NCBI RefSeq assembly: GCF_023208195.1
Contig: NZ_CP060034.1
Span: forward strand, 248,001-312,000
DNA length: 64,000 nucleotides
Direction of reading: 5' to 3'
Origin: Nocardioides sp. InS609-2
GTDB taxonomy: Bacteria; Actinomycetota; Actinomycetes; Propionibacteriales; Nocardioidaceae
The notes under the pieces: model-generated
Databases searched by the model: none
What the model saw: the letters and a program-made list of their open reading frames with translations, nothing else
What the model was told of the DNA's origin: nothing
Position numbers and translations under genes: made by a program
In this document: piece after piece, positions 33,684 through 42,231 of the stretch
How positions within the stretch are numbered: the first letter of the stretch is position 1
Layout of the letters: each line of letters starts with the position of its first letter

Positions 33684-34565
33684 TCACGACTCGCCCGTCT
33701 CCTTCGTCAGCCGGAGCAGGTCCAGGACGGTGACCCGCCCACGGCCCAGCTGGATCAGTCCCTGAACGGCGTACTCGTTGAGGATCTTCGTGGTGGTCTC
33801 GCGCGAGGTGCCAGCCAGTGCGGCTACCTGTTCGTGGGTGAGGTGGATCTGGATCCCCCGTCCCAAGAGGCGGCGAGGCTCTTGGTCGGCGAGCAGGCAC
33901 AGCGTGGTGGCGACGCGCTGTGGGACGCTCTTGAAGACGGTGTCGGAGAGCCTGCGTTCGAGTTGGGAGACCCGGTTGCCGAGGATCTCGGAAATGCGTG
34001 CGGCGATCCGTGCGTCGGAGAGCAGGAAGCGTTGTACGTCGGACCTGGTCATGACGCAGACCGTGACCTTGTCGAGAGCCTCGGCGAAGTTGTCGTGCAT
34101 CTGCTGCCCGAGTAGGAGCATCTCGCCGAAGATGGTCCCGGGCGTGAGGATCGCCGTGGTGAGGGCGCGCCCGTCGGGGGAAACGCGGAAGATGCGGACT
34201 CTCCCCTGCTTGAGGATGAACAGCGTCTCCATGGGCTGGGGTGGGGAGTAGAGCAGCTCGCCAGGGGTGAACTGTCGCATCGGTGCGGCCGCGGCGATGG
34301 TCGCCATCTCCCGGTCGTTGAGGTCGGCGAAGATGTCGACCTCGGACATACACCAGGGGTCCTCGGACCCGTGTGCGCGACGTTCCACGTCGGCCAGCTC
34401 CTCACGACGTCCGGGTGCCCACGGCCGAGCGCCGAAGGGTTCAAGATCGTCAAGTCGTCCCACCAGACAGTACGTCGAGGGGTCCGGGTCCGAGTCCGGC
34501 TGGCCGGCGACGGCATCGGCCGCCGCTGGAGATTCGCCAGTGTGGCCGGCACCACGCGTCGTCAT
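33684..34565 (-). CDS. Crp/Fnr family transcriptional regulator
   Basis: The 293-residue protein has an unusual ~75-residue N-terminal extension (TYCLVGRLDDLEPFGARPWAPGRREELADVERRAH). The cyclic-nucleotide-type sensor domain follows (IFADLNDREMATIAAAAPMRQFTPGELLYSPPQ, RVRIFRVSPDGRALTTAILTPGTIFGEMLLLGQ), then a dimer helix and a winged helix-turn-helix (LTHEQVAALAGTSRETTTKILNEYAVQGLI). It lacks the four Cys of FNR's iron-sulfur cluster. Its ATG overlaps the upstream flavoprotein stop and its stop overlaps the AhpD-like start, so it regulates from inside its own operon. A second Crp/Fnr-AhpD pair is at 44006-45372. Confidence 0.88.
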   Translation of the reverse strand: MTTRGAGHTGESPAAADAVAGQPDSDPDPSTYCLVGRLDDLEPFGARPWAPGRREELADVERRAHGSEDPWCMSEVDIFADLNDREMATIAAAAPMRQFTPGELLYSPPQPMETLFILKQGRVRIFRVSPDGRALTTAILTPGTIFGEMLLLGQQMHDNFAEALDKVTVCVMTRSDVQRFLLSDARIAARISEILGNRVSQLERRLSDTVFKSVPQRVATTLCLLADQEPRRLLGRGIQIHLTHEQVAALAGTSRETTTKILNEYAVQGLIQLGRGRVTVLDLLRLTKETGES

Positions 34566-35957
34566 CCCGATTCCGATCCGGCGTGCTCGTCGAGGTCGCG
34601 TAGGGCGTCCTCGATGCCGCGGTGAAAGGTGGGATAGGCGTAGATCATGTGCCGCAGCCGCTCGACAGGGACTCGGCCGTGAACGGCCACCGCAAGGGCG
34701 CCGAGGACCTCGCCGCCGGTGGGCCCGGCCGAGGTGGCGCCGACCAGCAGGCCGGTGTCGGCGTCGACGACGAGCTTGATCAGGCCGTCGTTGCCTGCCT
34801 TGTGGATCCAGCCTCGTGCCGAGGACGGCACCTGTGCCAGGCCGGTTCGGACCGCTAGTCCGCGTTCGCGAGCCTGGGCCTCGGTGAGGCCGACGGCGCC
34901 GATCTCGGGGTCGGTGAAGGTCACTCGGGGCACGGCGTCAGGCTCGGCGCCGGGGCCGGGGGTCCCGAGGATGTCGCGGACGGCGATGGTGGCCTGGTAG
35001 GTGGCGATGTGGGTGAAGGCGTCGTGTCCGGTGACGGCTCCGACGGCCCACAGGCGCTCGCCGGCGCGCATCCGGTCGTCGACCGTCAGGGACCGGGCAC
35101 CCGGGTCGAGACCGACGGTGTCGATGCCCAAGTCGGCGAGGTCGACTCGCCGCCCGCTGGCCACCAGGAGCCGCTCTGCGGCGACGGAGTCGCTGCCGTC
35201 CAGGTTCACGTGGAATCCGTCCCCGTCGTGGCTGATCCGGTCCACCGTCGCTCCGGTCACCACGGGAATGTGCTCGCCCTTGAGTACCTCGGCGATGAGC
35301 GCGGACGCCTCCGGCTCCTCCGCGGCCAGCAGGCGGTCAGCGACCTCGATGATGGTCACCGTGGTGCCGAACCGGGTGAACACCTGAGCAAGCTCGAGCC
35401 CGATCGCACCGCCCCCGAGGACCACCAGCGAGTCGGGCAGGGTGGCGGTCGCGATGGCTTCTCGGTTGGTCCAGTACGGCGTGTCGGCCAAACCCAGCAC
35501 AGGAGGGATCGCGGCGGTGGTGCCTGTCGCCAGGACGACCCGCGGCGCGCCTCGAATGTCTGTCCGTCGACCTCGACAAGACCCGTACCCACCATCGTCG
35601 CCCGGCCTCGGACGAAGCGGCCACCGTGCCCCACGAACCGGTCGACCGCCACCCTTCGTTCCAGTCGTCGGTGGCTTCGGCGCGGATCCTGTGGGCGACC
35701 TGCGACCAGTCCGGGGTGATGGTGGCCTGGCCGGCCAGTCCCCTCACGCGGGAGGTCGCCGCGATCAGTCCGGCCGCCCGAATCATCATCTTGCTCGGGA
35801 TGCATCCCCAGTAGGGGCATTCACCGCCGACAAGTTGGCTCTCGACCCCGACGACGTCGAGTCCCGCTGCGGCCAGGTCGCCTGCGACGGCCTCACCAGC
35901 GACCCCCAGTCCGATCACCACCACGTCCACTGTCTCATCGGCAGCTAGGGCGCTCAT
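34562..35957 (-). pseudogene. Class I flavoprotein disulfide reductase with two frameshifts
   Basis: Frame one from ATG 35957 gives the FAD site VVVIGLGVAGEAVAGDLAAAGLDV and the redox disulfide GGECPYWGCIPSKMMIRA, ending near DDWNEG. Frame two has VAVDRFVGHGGRFVRGRATMVGTG. Frame three, from about 35540, has LATGTTAAIPPVLGLADTPYWTNREA, the NAD(P) fold VVLGGGAIGLELAQVFTRFG and the C-terminal MIYAYPTFHRGIEDAL. Repaired, it would be about 465 residues, a dihydrolipoamide/mycothione-reductase relative. It overlaps DUF427 before it (ATGA) and Crp/Fnr after it. Two independent indels imply decay or poor read quality. Confidence 0.82.
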
Positions 35958-36274
35958 GAACTGCTCGACCTCGAGTCGCTCGAGTCGACGCTGACGATGT
36001 CGACGCCGCGCCAGAACGCCACTCGGTCCTTGACCTTTCGTGCGCGGATCGAGGGGCTCTCGTACTCCCAGGCCGCGTCGGGGTTGACTTGGCCGCCGAC
36101 GGACACCGAGAGGTAGGAGGCTTCGCCCTTCCATTGGCACACCGACCGGTGGTCGCTCTCGGTGAAGTACTCCTGATTCAGCGACTCCCGTGGGAAGTAG
36201 TGGTTGCCTTCCACCACCACGGTGTCGTCGCTCTCGGCCAGCACGACGTCCTTCCAGACCGCCCTCATCCTCAT
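35954..36274 (-). CDS. DUF427 family protein
   Basis: The 106-residue protein consists of one DUF427 domain: VEGNHYFPRESLNQEYF, VCQWKGEASYLSVSVGG, WEYESPSIRARKVKDRVAFWRGVDI. The Ser-rich tail (SVDSSDSRSSSS) is an addition. The family has a beta-rich fold and no settled function. It heads the coupled operon DUF427, disulfide reductase, Crp/Fnr, AhpD-like; together with the glutaredoxin-DUF427 fusion at 16591 this ties DUF427 to thiol redox systems. Confidence 0.88.
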   Translation of the reverse strand: MRMRAVWKDVVLAESDDTVVVEGNHYFPRESLNQEYFTESDHRSVCQWKGEASYLSVSVGGQVNPDAAWEYESPSIRARKVKDRVAFWRGVDIVSVDSSDSRSSSS

Positions 36275-36381
36275 CTGCTGCTCCTCACGCCTCGGGGTCT
36301 CAACAATTCGAACGCTAGGGTCGCGTCAGCTGGGGTTCCGTAAGCGGGCTCACGGACGAGCCCTGGTGGATCGCGTTGCGA

Positions 36382-37260
36382 TCAGGAGTCCTGTGCGGCA
36401 TCGCTGCGAGTTTGGGTCCTCGTGAGCAGGCGACGCCCGATGCGAGGCAGGTTGATGGCCGTGATCGACCCGACCAGGGCCAGGGCGAACCCCCATGCTC
36501 CGATCGAGGTGGCCGTGTTGGCCAACCAGTGCTGCACCGCGGCCGCGGCCTCGATCACCTTGTCTTCGGTGGGTGCTCCACGAAGGACGCGGATCTCCCA
36601 CCAGCCGTAGTAGGCGACGTACGCGCCCACGAGCAGCAGCAAAACGCCGCCCGCGGTGGGGACGAGCCGGCCCAGGCGGCGAGCGCCGCGGACGAGTGAC
36701 TGCTGGGCCAATGCGACGGCGAGCGCCGCAGTCCCGACCACGAGGCCCATTCCGGCGGCGTAGAGGAGGAACAAGCCAGAACCGGTGAGTAGAGAGTCGG
36801 CGCGGAACGCGGAGACCACCACCGCAAGGAAAGGGGCGATCGTGCAGGTCAGGCTCGCCAGCGCGTAGGAGACCCCGAATCCGAACATCGACCCCCATGA
36901 GCGGGTGATCGGTGCCCGCCCGCGTGGCCGCGTGCGTGGTACGGCGATGGTGCGGCCGGCAAGCAGCCACAGCCCCAAACCGGCGAGAGCCAGCCCGACG
37001 GCAACGCTGAACCACGGCAGATAGCGCTGTGCCGAGCTGGCGACAGGTGCGACGACCAGGCTGAAGACGGCGAACACCGCCGTGAAGCCGGCGGTCATCG
37101 CCGCGGTCATCATCAGCGCCCGCGTCACCGCGACTGCACGGCTTGGCTGGTCTCCTGTGACCAGCAGGGTCAGGTAGGCGGGGAGAAGGGCGAAGGCACA
37201 CGGGTTGAGGGCGGCGAGCATGCCCGCCCCGAGAGCCAGAGCCCCGCTTGCGCTCAGCAC
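36382..37260 (-). CDS. CcdA-like thiol-disulfide transporter
   Basis: I place the start at GTG 37260, right after the TlpA-like stop, giving 292 residues. The membrane protein has about six to eight helices and the two conserved half-sites of CcdA/DsbD-beta: AALNPCAFALLPAYL and YALASLTCTIAPFLAVV, whose Cys pair carries electrons from cytosolic thioredoxin to the outside. An extra C-terminal helix pair follows. The TlpA-like lipoprotein encoded immediately upstream is the likely partner. Confidence 0.87.
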   Translation of the reverse strand: MLSASGALALGAGMLAALNPCAFALLPAYLTLLVTGDQPSRAVAVTRALMMTAAMTAGFTAVFAVFSLVVAPVASSAQRYLPWFSVAVGLALAGLGLWLLAGRTIAVPRTRPRGRAPITRSWGSMFGFGVSYALASLTCTIAPFLAVVVSAFRADSLLTGSGLFLLYAAGMGLVVGTAALAVALAQQSLVRGARRLGRLVPTAGGVLLLLVGAYVAYYGWWEIRVLRGAPTEDKVIEAAAAVQHWLANTATSIGAWGFALALVGSITAINLPRIGRRLLTRTQTRSDAAQDS

Positions 37261-37261
37261 C

Positions 37262-37765
37262 TCAGCCCACGAGCTCCGCCACCTGGTCAGCGAGCGCAGC
37301 GTCGTCCAGGTAGCCCTCGCTGACCACGACACCGTCCGCGTCCAGTACGACGTAGGTGCTCTGCGCAGTGACGTTGAAATGCCGCCAGATCTCGCCCTCT
37401 TCGTCGATCAGGTGAATCGGACCGTCGACCTGTCGGGCGAAGTCCCGGATGTCGGCCGCGTCGGCGAGGCCGCCCACTCCGACGACGTTGACCTGTCCGG
37501 CGTACTTCTTGGCGAGCGTCTCGACCCCGCCGGCCTGGGCCCGACAGGTGGGGCACCACGGTGCCCAGAACCACAGGACCGTCGGCTTGTCGGCGAGCTG
37601 CTTACCGTCGTACGGCGCGCCGTCGATGTCCTCCCCGGTGAACTTCAGACTGACGGCACTCGCGCCTGATCGGGCTCCACTCTCGGTGTTGCTCCCGGAG
37701 GCGGCACACCCGCTCAGAGCCAGGACGGCGGCGAGCAGCAGCCCGGCGGCGATCTTCAAGCGCAC
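37262..37765 (-). CDS. TlpA-like thioredoxin-fold lipoprotein
   Basis: The 167-residue protein starts at GTG 37765, preceded by AAGGAG. The lipobox LALSGC puts the lipidated Cys at 20. The thioredoxin fold has KPTVLWFWAPWCPTCRAQ with the active site WCPTC (Cys71, Cys74) and the cis-Pro-region residues around NVTAQSTYVVLDADG (the usual Pro is replaced by Ser/Thr, which is odd). It acts outside the membrane as a disulfide reductase, fed by the CcdA-like protein encoded downstream. Confidence 0.87.
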   Translation of the reverse strand: MRLKIAAGLLLAAVLALSGCAASGSNTESGARSGASAVSLKFTGEDIDGAPYDGKQLADKPTVLWFWAPWCPTCRAQAGGVETLAKKYAGQVNVVGVGGLADAADIRDFARQVDGPIHLIDEEGEIWRHFNVTAQSTYVVLDADGVVVSEGYLDDAALADQVAELVG

Positions 37766-37922
37766 AGCGCACTCCTTCGTGGTCGACACGCTCAGCGTCG
37801 CCGACGCCACTGGGCCAGTTCAGTGACCGGGCTTACGGAACTGCCTGCTGATGTGGCGAATCCTCGACGTGAAGGAACCACCATGTGGGGGCTCCGAGGG
37901 ATATCCACAGGAGGCGGCGACG

Positions 37923-39116
37923 ATGGCCCATCGATGGACGCACCTGGTGGTCGTCGCCATGTTGACGTTGGTGACCGCCTGCTCGAGCGCTGACACCGAC
38001 GAGCACACAGATCCTGGGCCGGAGCCGTCCGGCCGGGTCGCGGACGCCGCTCGCGAGGATGTGCCGTCGGCGCTCGACGACCGCGACAACCCTGCGTTCC
38101 CTACGCCTCTGATCGACCCCGACGAGCTCCTCTCAGGAGGCCCGCCGCCAGACGGCATCCCTGCGATCGACGCACCGACCTTCGAGCGGGCCGACAAGGT
38201 CGACTGGCTGGAGGACAACGAAGCCGTGCTGTCGCTGACGGTGAGCGGTGAGACCCGGGCGTACCCGCTGCGGGTGATGACCTGGCACGAGATCGTGAAC
38301 GACGAGGTGGGTGGGGTGCCCGTCGCGGTGACCTATTGCCCCCTGTGCAACTCTGGGGTGGCTTTCGAGCGCACGGTGCCCGACCATGGCGTCCTCTCCT
38401 TCGGGACCTCGGGACTTCTCTACGCCGACAACCTGGTGATGTATGACCGGCAGACCGAATCGCTGTGGCCCCAGCTGACGGGGCAGGCCTCGATCGGCGC
38501 CCTGACCGGCACCGAGCTCGAGGCGATCCCGATGGGTACCGTCGCCTGGCGCGATTTCGTCGCCGCGGACCCGACTGCCCGGGTGCTGTCGCAGGACACC
38601 GGCTTCGACCGCCGCTACGGCGTCAACCCGTACTCCGGGTACGACGACCCGGACGGACGACTGCTGTTCGGACTGCCCGATGACCTCGATACCCGGCTCC
38701 TGGTCAAGGAGCGGGTGGTGGGTCTGGTCGACGGATCGTCCAGCGTCGCCGTCGTACGCAGCTCTCTGGCAGGTAAGGATCCACTGGAGGTGACCGTGGG
38801 TAGCCGCCGCCTGGTCGTCTGGCACCGGCCCGGACAAGCCTCGGCCCTCGACGCCGGCACGATCGCCGGCGGCGCCGACATCGGGACGGTGGGAGTCTTC
38901 GTTCCGGTCCTGGACGGCGAGCGGTTGAACTTCGAGGCCGACGGTGCCGGATTCCGGGACCGCGAGACGGGCAGCAGCTGGAACGTGCTCGGACGATCCA
39001 CCGCGGGACCGCTGAAGGGAGCCGAGCTCGAGCCCTACCAGCACCTCGACACGTTCTGGTTCGCCTGGGCGAGTTTCCATGTCGACACCGAAGTGCTCGG
39101 CTCGACTGATCAGTGA
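37923..39116 (+). CDS. DUF3179 domain lipoprotein
   Basis: The 397-residue secreted lipoprotein starts at ATG 37923 after AGGAGG. Its signal ends LVTAC. The DUF3179 core is seen in DEDELLSGG-like PDELLSGGPPPDGIPAID, AYPLRVMTWHEIVNDEVGGVPVAVTYCPLCNSGVAFER, FGTSGLLYADNLVMYDRQTESLWPQLTG and TGFDRRYGVNPY. The CPLC pair could be redox-active or metal-binding. No function is established. It is divergent from the TlpA/CcdA genes, which could keep CPLC reduced, and overlaps a radical SAM gene. Confidence 0.85.
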   Translation: MAHRWTHLVVVAMLTLVTACSSADTDEHTDPGPEPSGRVADAAREDVPSALDDRDNPAFPTPLIDPDELLSGGPPPDGIPAIDAPTFERADKVDWLEDNEAVLSLTVSGETRAYPLRVMTWHEIVNDEVGGVPVAVTYCPLCNSGVAFERTVPDHGVLSFGTSGLLYADNLVMYDRQTESLWPQLTGQASIGALTGTELEAIPMGTVAWRDFVAADPTARVLSQDTGFDRRYGVNPYSGYDDPDGRLLFGLPDDLDTRLLVKERVVGLVDGSSSVAVVRSSLAGKDPLEVTVGSRRLVVWHRPGQASALDAGTIAGGADIGTVGVFVPVLDGERLNFEADGAGFRDRETGSSWNVLGRSTAGPLKGAELEPYQHLDTFWFAWASFHVDTEVLGSTDQ

Positions 39117-40627
39117 GGTGCCTGATGAGGAAGCTGTCCTGGTGGAAGAGCCTGGAGCGGGCCACCCGGCCCGTGCACCCGGTCACCGAACGAGTGCTTG
39201 CTGAGCGGTGGGCCGCACTGCCGGCCGGGGTCAGGACTGACCAACAGATCCTCGGGCGTCACGCAGTGGGATGCGAGGGCACGCACGGCGTCTTCCCGAA
39301 GTGCAACCTGACCTGCTCGCCCTGCTATCACTCCAAGGACGCCAACAAGGTGCGTGTCGACGGCGCCCACACCGTGGCACAGGTGGAGGCCCAGATGAGT
39401 CTTCTCGAGGCGAAGCGCGGTCCGCGAGCGCACGCCCAGCTGATCGGCGGCGAGGTGTCCCTCCTCGACCCCGAGGACCACGCCGCAGCGCTGGCGGCGA
39501 TGCGCAGGCACGGTCGTGAGCCGATGTCGATGAGCCACGGCGACTTCGGCAGCGACTACCTGCGTGCGCTTGCTCTGGACGAGAAGGGACGACCCCGCTT
39601 CGGTCGGCTCTCGTTCGCAGCCCACTTCGACTCGCTCATGCGCGGTCGCACCGGGATTCCCCGGCCCAGGACCGAGGTCGAGCTGAACCCGTTCCGCGCC
39701 AGGTTCGTGGAGATGTTTCGCGACCTGCGCCGCGACCACGGCGTGCGCTCCTACCTCGCTCACACCATGACGATCACTCCAGCGAATCTCGACCAGGTAT
39801 CCGAGGTTGTGGGCGAGGTGAGCCGCATGGGGTTCTCCATGCTGTCCTTCCAGCCCGCCGCCCATGTCGGTGACGAACGACGATGGACAGGAGGCGACTA
39901 CCGCACGGTCGGCATCGACGACGTCTGGGACCAGCTCGAGGTCGGTCTCGGACAGCGCGTCGCCTGGCAGGCGTTGCAGGTCGGCGACCCCCGCTGCAAC
40001 CGAACCGGCTTCGGCATCCGCGTCGATGAACGCTGGGTTCCGATGTTCGACCCTGACAGCGAGGGCGACCTTGCCGCGAGGGACCGTGCCCTCGCCCACT
40101 TCGGTGGTGTGAACTTCGGTGGCACGACGCCCCTTGTGCTGGCGGTGAAGGTGCTGCGCGTGCTCGCTCGTCACCCGGGCGACGTCACGGTCGCGGTCGC
40201 ATGGGTACGCCGGCTGGTCGAGCGGTCCGGCGGGGGCCGTCGCGTTTGGTCTTCCCTGCGTCGCGGGGTCGTCACGCCGATGACCTACGTGGTGCACAAC
40301 TTCATGGACGCCGCAGATGTCGCTCCCGCGTGGCGACTGATGCAAGCTGACCTGGTCGCGAGTGATCCGGCCGTCCGAGCCACTCAGGAGCGGCTGTCGG
40401 CATGCGCCTACGCGATGGCGCACCCAGAGACCGGCGAGCTCGTCCCCGCATGCGTCCAGCATTCAGTCCTCGACCCGGGCGAGAACGAGCAGCTGCGTCG
40501 ACTCCTCCCGCTCACCGTCGTCGAGCCACCGGGGCCAGCCAAATCACAGACCTCAGCGCAACCCGCACAGCCTGTCGCCGGCGACGAGCACTCCTTGACG
40601 AGCGGCTTCGATCTGAGGCTACGGTGA
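39113..40627 (+). CDS. Radical SAM protein, Fe-S oxidoreductase type
   Basis: The 504-residue protein starts at GTG 39113 (overlapping the DUF3179 stop) or ATG 39125. The 4Fe-4S motif is CNLTCSPCYHSKD (Cys64, 68, 71), followed by AQLIGGEVSLLDPEDH (GGE motif) and a conserved SMSHGDFGSDYL. The middle has FGRLSFAAHFDSLMRGR. The C-terminal third holds further Cys (DPRCNRTGFG, LSACAYAMAHP, PACVQHSV) that may bind a second cluster. It is a widespread but uncharacterised actinobacterial type. The overlap with DUF3179 suggests that the two act on one pathway. Confidence 0.82.
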   Translation: MRCLMRKLSWWKSLERATRPVHPVTERVLAERWAALPAGVRTDQQILGRHAVGCEGTHGVFPKCNLTCSPCYHSKDANKVRVDGAHTVAQVEAQMSLLEAKRGPRAHAQLIGGEVSLLDPEDHAAALAAMRRHGREPMSMSHGDFGSDYLRALALDEKGRPRFGRLSFAAHFDSLMRGRTGIPRPRTEVELNPFRARFVEMFRDLRRDHGVRSYLAHTMTITPANLDQVSEVVGEVSRMGFSMLSFQPAAHVGDERRWTGGDYRTVGIDDVWDQLEVGLGQRVAWQALQVGDPRCNRTGFGIRVDERWVPMFDPDSEGDLAARDRALAHFGGVNFGGTTPLVLAVKVLRVLARHPGDVTVAVAWVRRLVERSGGGRRVWSSLRRGVVTPMTYVVHNFMDAADVAPAWRLMQADLVASDPAVRATQERLSACAYAMAHPETGELVPACVQHSVLDPGENEQLRRLLPLTVVEPPGPAKSQTSAQPAQPVAGDEHSLTSGFDLRLR

Positions 40628-40632
40628 CGGGC

Positions 40633-41364
40633 ATGTCGAGCGAACACCTGGACCAATCACTCCCGAGTGTCGATCACCCCGCCAGTCCGGACGGTCCCCG
40701 AGTCCCACGCCTGCTGATCTTCGACGTCAACGAGACGCTCTCGGACATGTCGCCCATGGCGAAGCGGTTCAAGGACGTCGGCGCACCAGCCCACCTTGCG
40801 GCCACCTGGTTCGCGGGGTTGCTGCGCGACGGCTTCGCGCTCGCGGCCGTCGACTCCAGCGACTCGTTCGCCCACATCGCCGCTGAGTCGTTGAGGGTCG
40901 GCCTCCACGGCCTGCCCTTGAACCGCGGAGCCGCTGACGCGGTCTCCTACATCATGGACGGGTTCGCCGGACTTCCCGTGCATGACGACGTCCCCGACGG
41001 CATCGGGGCACTGGGTGGTCTCGGGATCCGGCTGGTGACCCTCAGCAACGGGTCAGCCTCCGTAGCCCAGGCACTGTTCGACCGGGCCGGCATCCGCGAG
41101 CACTTCGAGGGCCTGCTGACGGTGGAGGACGCGGGCCGCTGGAAGCCAGCCCCCGAGGCGTACGCGTATGCATTGCAGGAGTGTGGTGTCGACCCGGAGG
41201 ACGCGATGGTCGTGGCGGTCCACCCCTGGGACATCGACGGCGCCTCTCGTGCGGGGCTCGCCACGGCGTGGGTGAATCGTACTGATGGGCTCTATCCGGA
41301 GTACTTCAGCGCCCCTGACCTCCGGGCGGTGTCCCTGACCGACCTCGCCGACCAGCTCGGCTGA
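40633..41364 (+). CDS. HAD hydrolase, haloacid dehalogenase type II-like
   Basis: The 243-residue soluble enzyme starts at ATG 40633 (GTG 40624, overlapping the previous stop, is also possible). Motifs are LLIFDVNETLSD with nucleophile Asp31, motif II LVTLSNGS, motif III Lys in GRWKPAPEAYAYAL and motif IV VAVHPWDIDGASRAGLATAWVNR. This is the L-2-haloacid dehalogenase-like branch (DVxxTL), often detoxifying. The substrate is unknown. It ends the DUF3179/radical SAM operon. Confidence 0.85.
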   Translation: MSSEHLDQSLPSVDHPASPDGPRVPRLLIFDVNETLSDMSPMAKRFKDVGAPAHLAATWFAGLLRDGFALAAVDSSDSFAHIAAESLRVGLHGLPLNRGAADAVSYIMDGFAGLPVHDDVPDGIGALGGLGIRLVTLSNGSASVAQALFDRAGIREHFEGLLTVEDAGRWKPAPEAYAYALQECGVDPEDAMVVAVHPWDIDGASRAGLATAWVNRTDGLYPEYFSAPDLRAVSLTDLADQLG

Positions 41365-41572
41365 GCGGAGGACACAGCACCGGCAGTGCCGAAGGTCGAG
41401 GAGTCTGCCCTGCCTGTGGAACATCCGGGCCGCTTGACCGGGTTTCCCAGTTGCCACCGTGGGGTCGGCCGCCGGCCTTGATTGACGGTACGACCGCGCG
41501 GTGGACCATCGTTGATCGGACCCTGAGAACGGTCCCTCGGTTCGGTTTGGGCGTCAGGAAGCGTGGATTGGA

Positions 41573-42231
41573 ATGGACTGGTTTCACACCGAGGGTGGGC
41601 TCAGGGTCCCGGCCGTCACCGCGCAGCAGATGCGCGACGTCGACCGGGTGGCCGTAGAGGATATTGGTCCGAACCGCCACCAGATGATGGAGAACGCCGG
41701 TCGAAGCCTGGCCTCGGTCTGCATGACGATGCTGGGGGAGCGAGGAGCAGGTCGTCCCGTTGCCGTGGTCGCCGGAACAGGGGGCAACGGGGGCGGCGGC
41801 ATCTGTGCTGCCCGGCATCTGGCCAACCATGGGGCTGACGTCACGCTCGTGGTCTCGGACAGTCGGCGCCTGACCGGTGTTCCGGCCTAACAACTGGCCT
41901 TCTACCGGGCCACCAACGGTCGGATCGCCGACCCGCGAGACCTGAGCTCGCTTCTGCCAGCCCTCACGGTGGACGCGTTGCTCGGCTACAGCCTGGAGGG
42001 CGCGCCGCGCGGCATGGCCGACGACCTGATCGGCTGGATGTCGAACGTAGCGGCCCCGGTGGTGGCACTCGACGTTCCCTCAGGGATCGATGCCTCGACC
42101 GGCCACACCCCGGGGAGCCACGTTCGCGCGACCACCACGGTGACCCTCGCACTGCCCAAGACCGGCCTCCACGTGGACGCGGTCGGCGAGCTCTGGGTGG
42201 CCGATATCGGTATCCCCGCGGGGCGTCTTAG
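41573..42231 (+). pseudogene. nnrE: NAD(P)H-hydrate epimerase, nonsense codon and IS truncation
   Basis: The YjeF N-terminal domain is clear: VTAQQMRDVDRVAVEDIG, QMMENAGRSLA, VAGTGGNGGGGICAARHLANHGADVTLV, and after the break VDALLGYSLEGAPRG, VVALDVPSGIDASTGHTPG and LALPKTGL. TAA at 41888-41890 interrupts the frame between GVPA and QLAFYRA; coding continues in the same frame. IS1380 copy 3 then cuts the gene at about residue 219 (IGIPAGRL). The epimerase repairs hydrated NADH. Both lesions make this copy inactive. Confidence 0.85.

Larger units (their letters stand above)
31471..33687 (-). pseudogene. AhpD-like carboxymuconolactone decarboxylase family gene split by IS1380 copy 2
   Basis: The 5' part (33687-33518; GTG start overlapping the Crp/Fnr stop) reads LDYHEALMRGPSPLSIAERELIAAYVSGL. 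The 3' part (31840-31471) reads ACDYCYGVHQVTAERFGIDE and onward to HGYAGLKKLM. Removing the IS and one 5-bp repeat rejoins them exactly in frame as a 179-residue protein with the AhpD active site CxxC-x3-H. AhpD-type proteins are peroxidase partners using a CxxC disulfide. The gene was the last of the DUF427/flavoprotein/Crp operon. It is inactivated by the insertion. Confidence 0.9.

Noticed and set aside
39110..40462. 450-residue minus-strand reading frame
   Set aside because: It is antisense to the radical SAM gene with its CNLTCSPC motif; no domain is seen in it.
12508..40978. Further GGACTTCC/GGAAGTCC octamers as operator sites
   Set aside because: Several copies lie inside coding genes (12441, sigma, HAD, reductase); only the dyad at 22562-22584 is symmetrical and intergenic.
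18853..41451. 13-base repeat CGGGTTTCCCAGT at 18853 and 41439
   Set aside because: Tens of 13-mer repeats are expected by chance in 64 kb of GC-rich DNA, and the second copy is not at a recognisable promoter.
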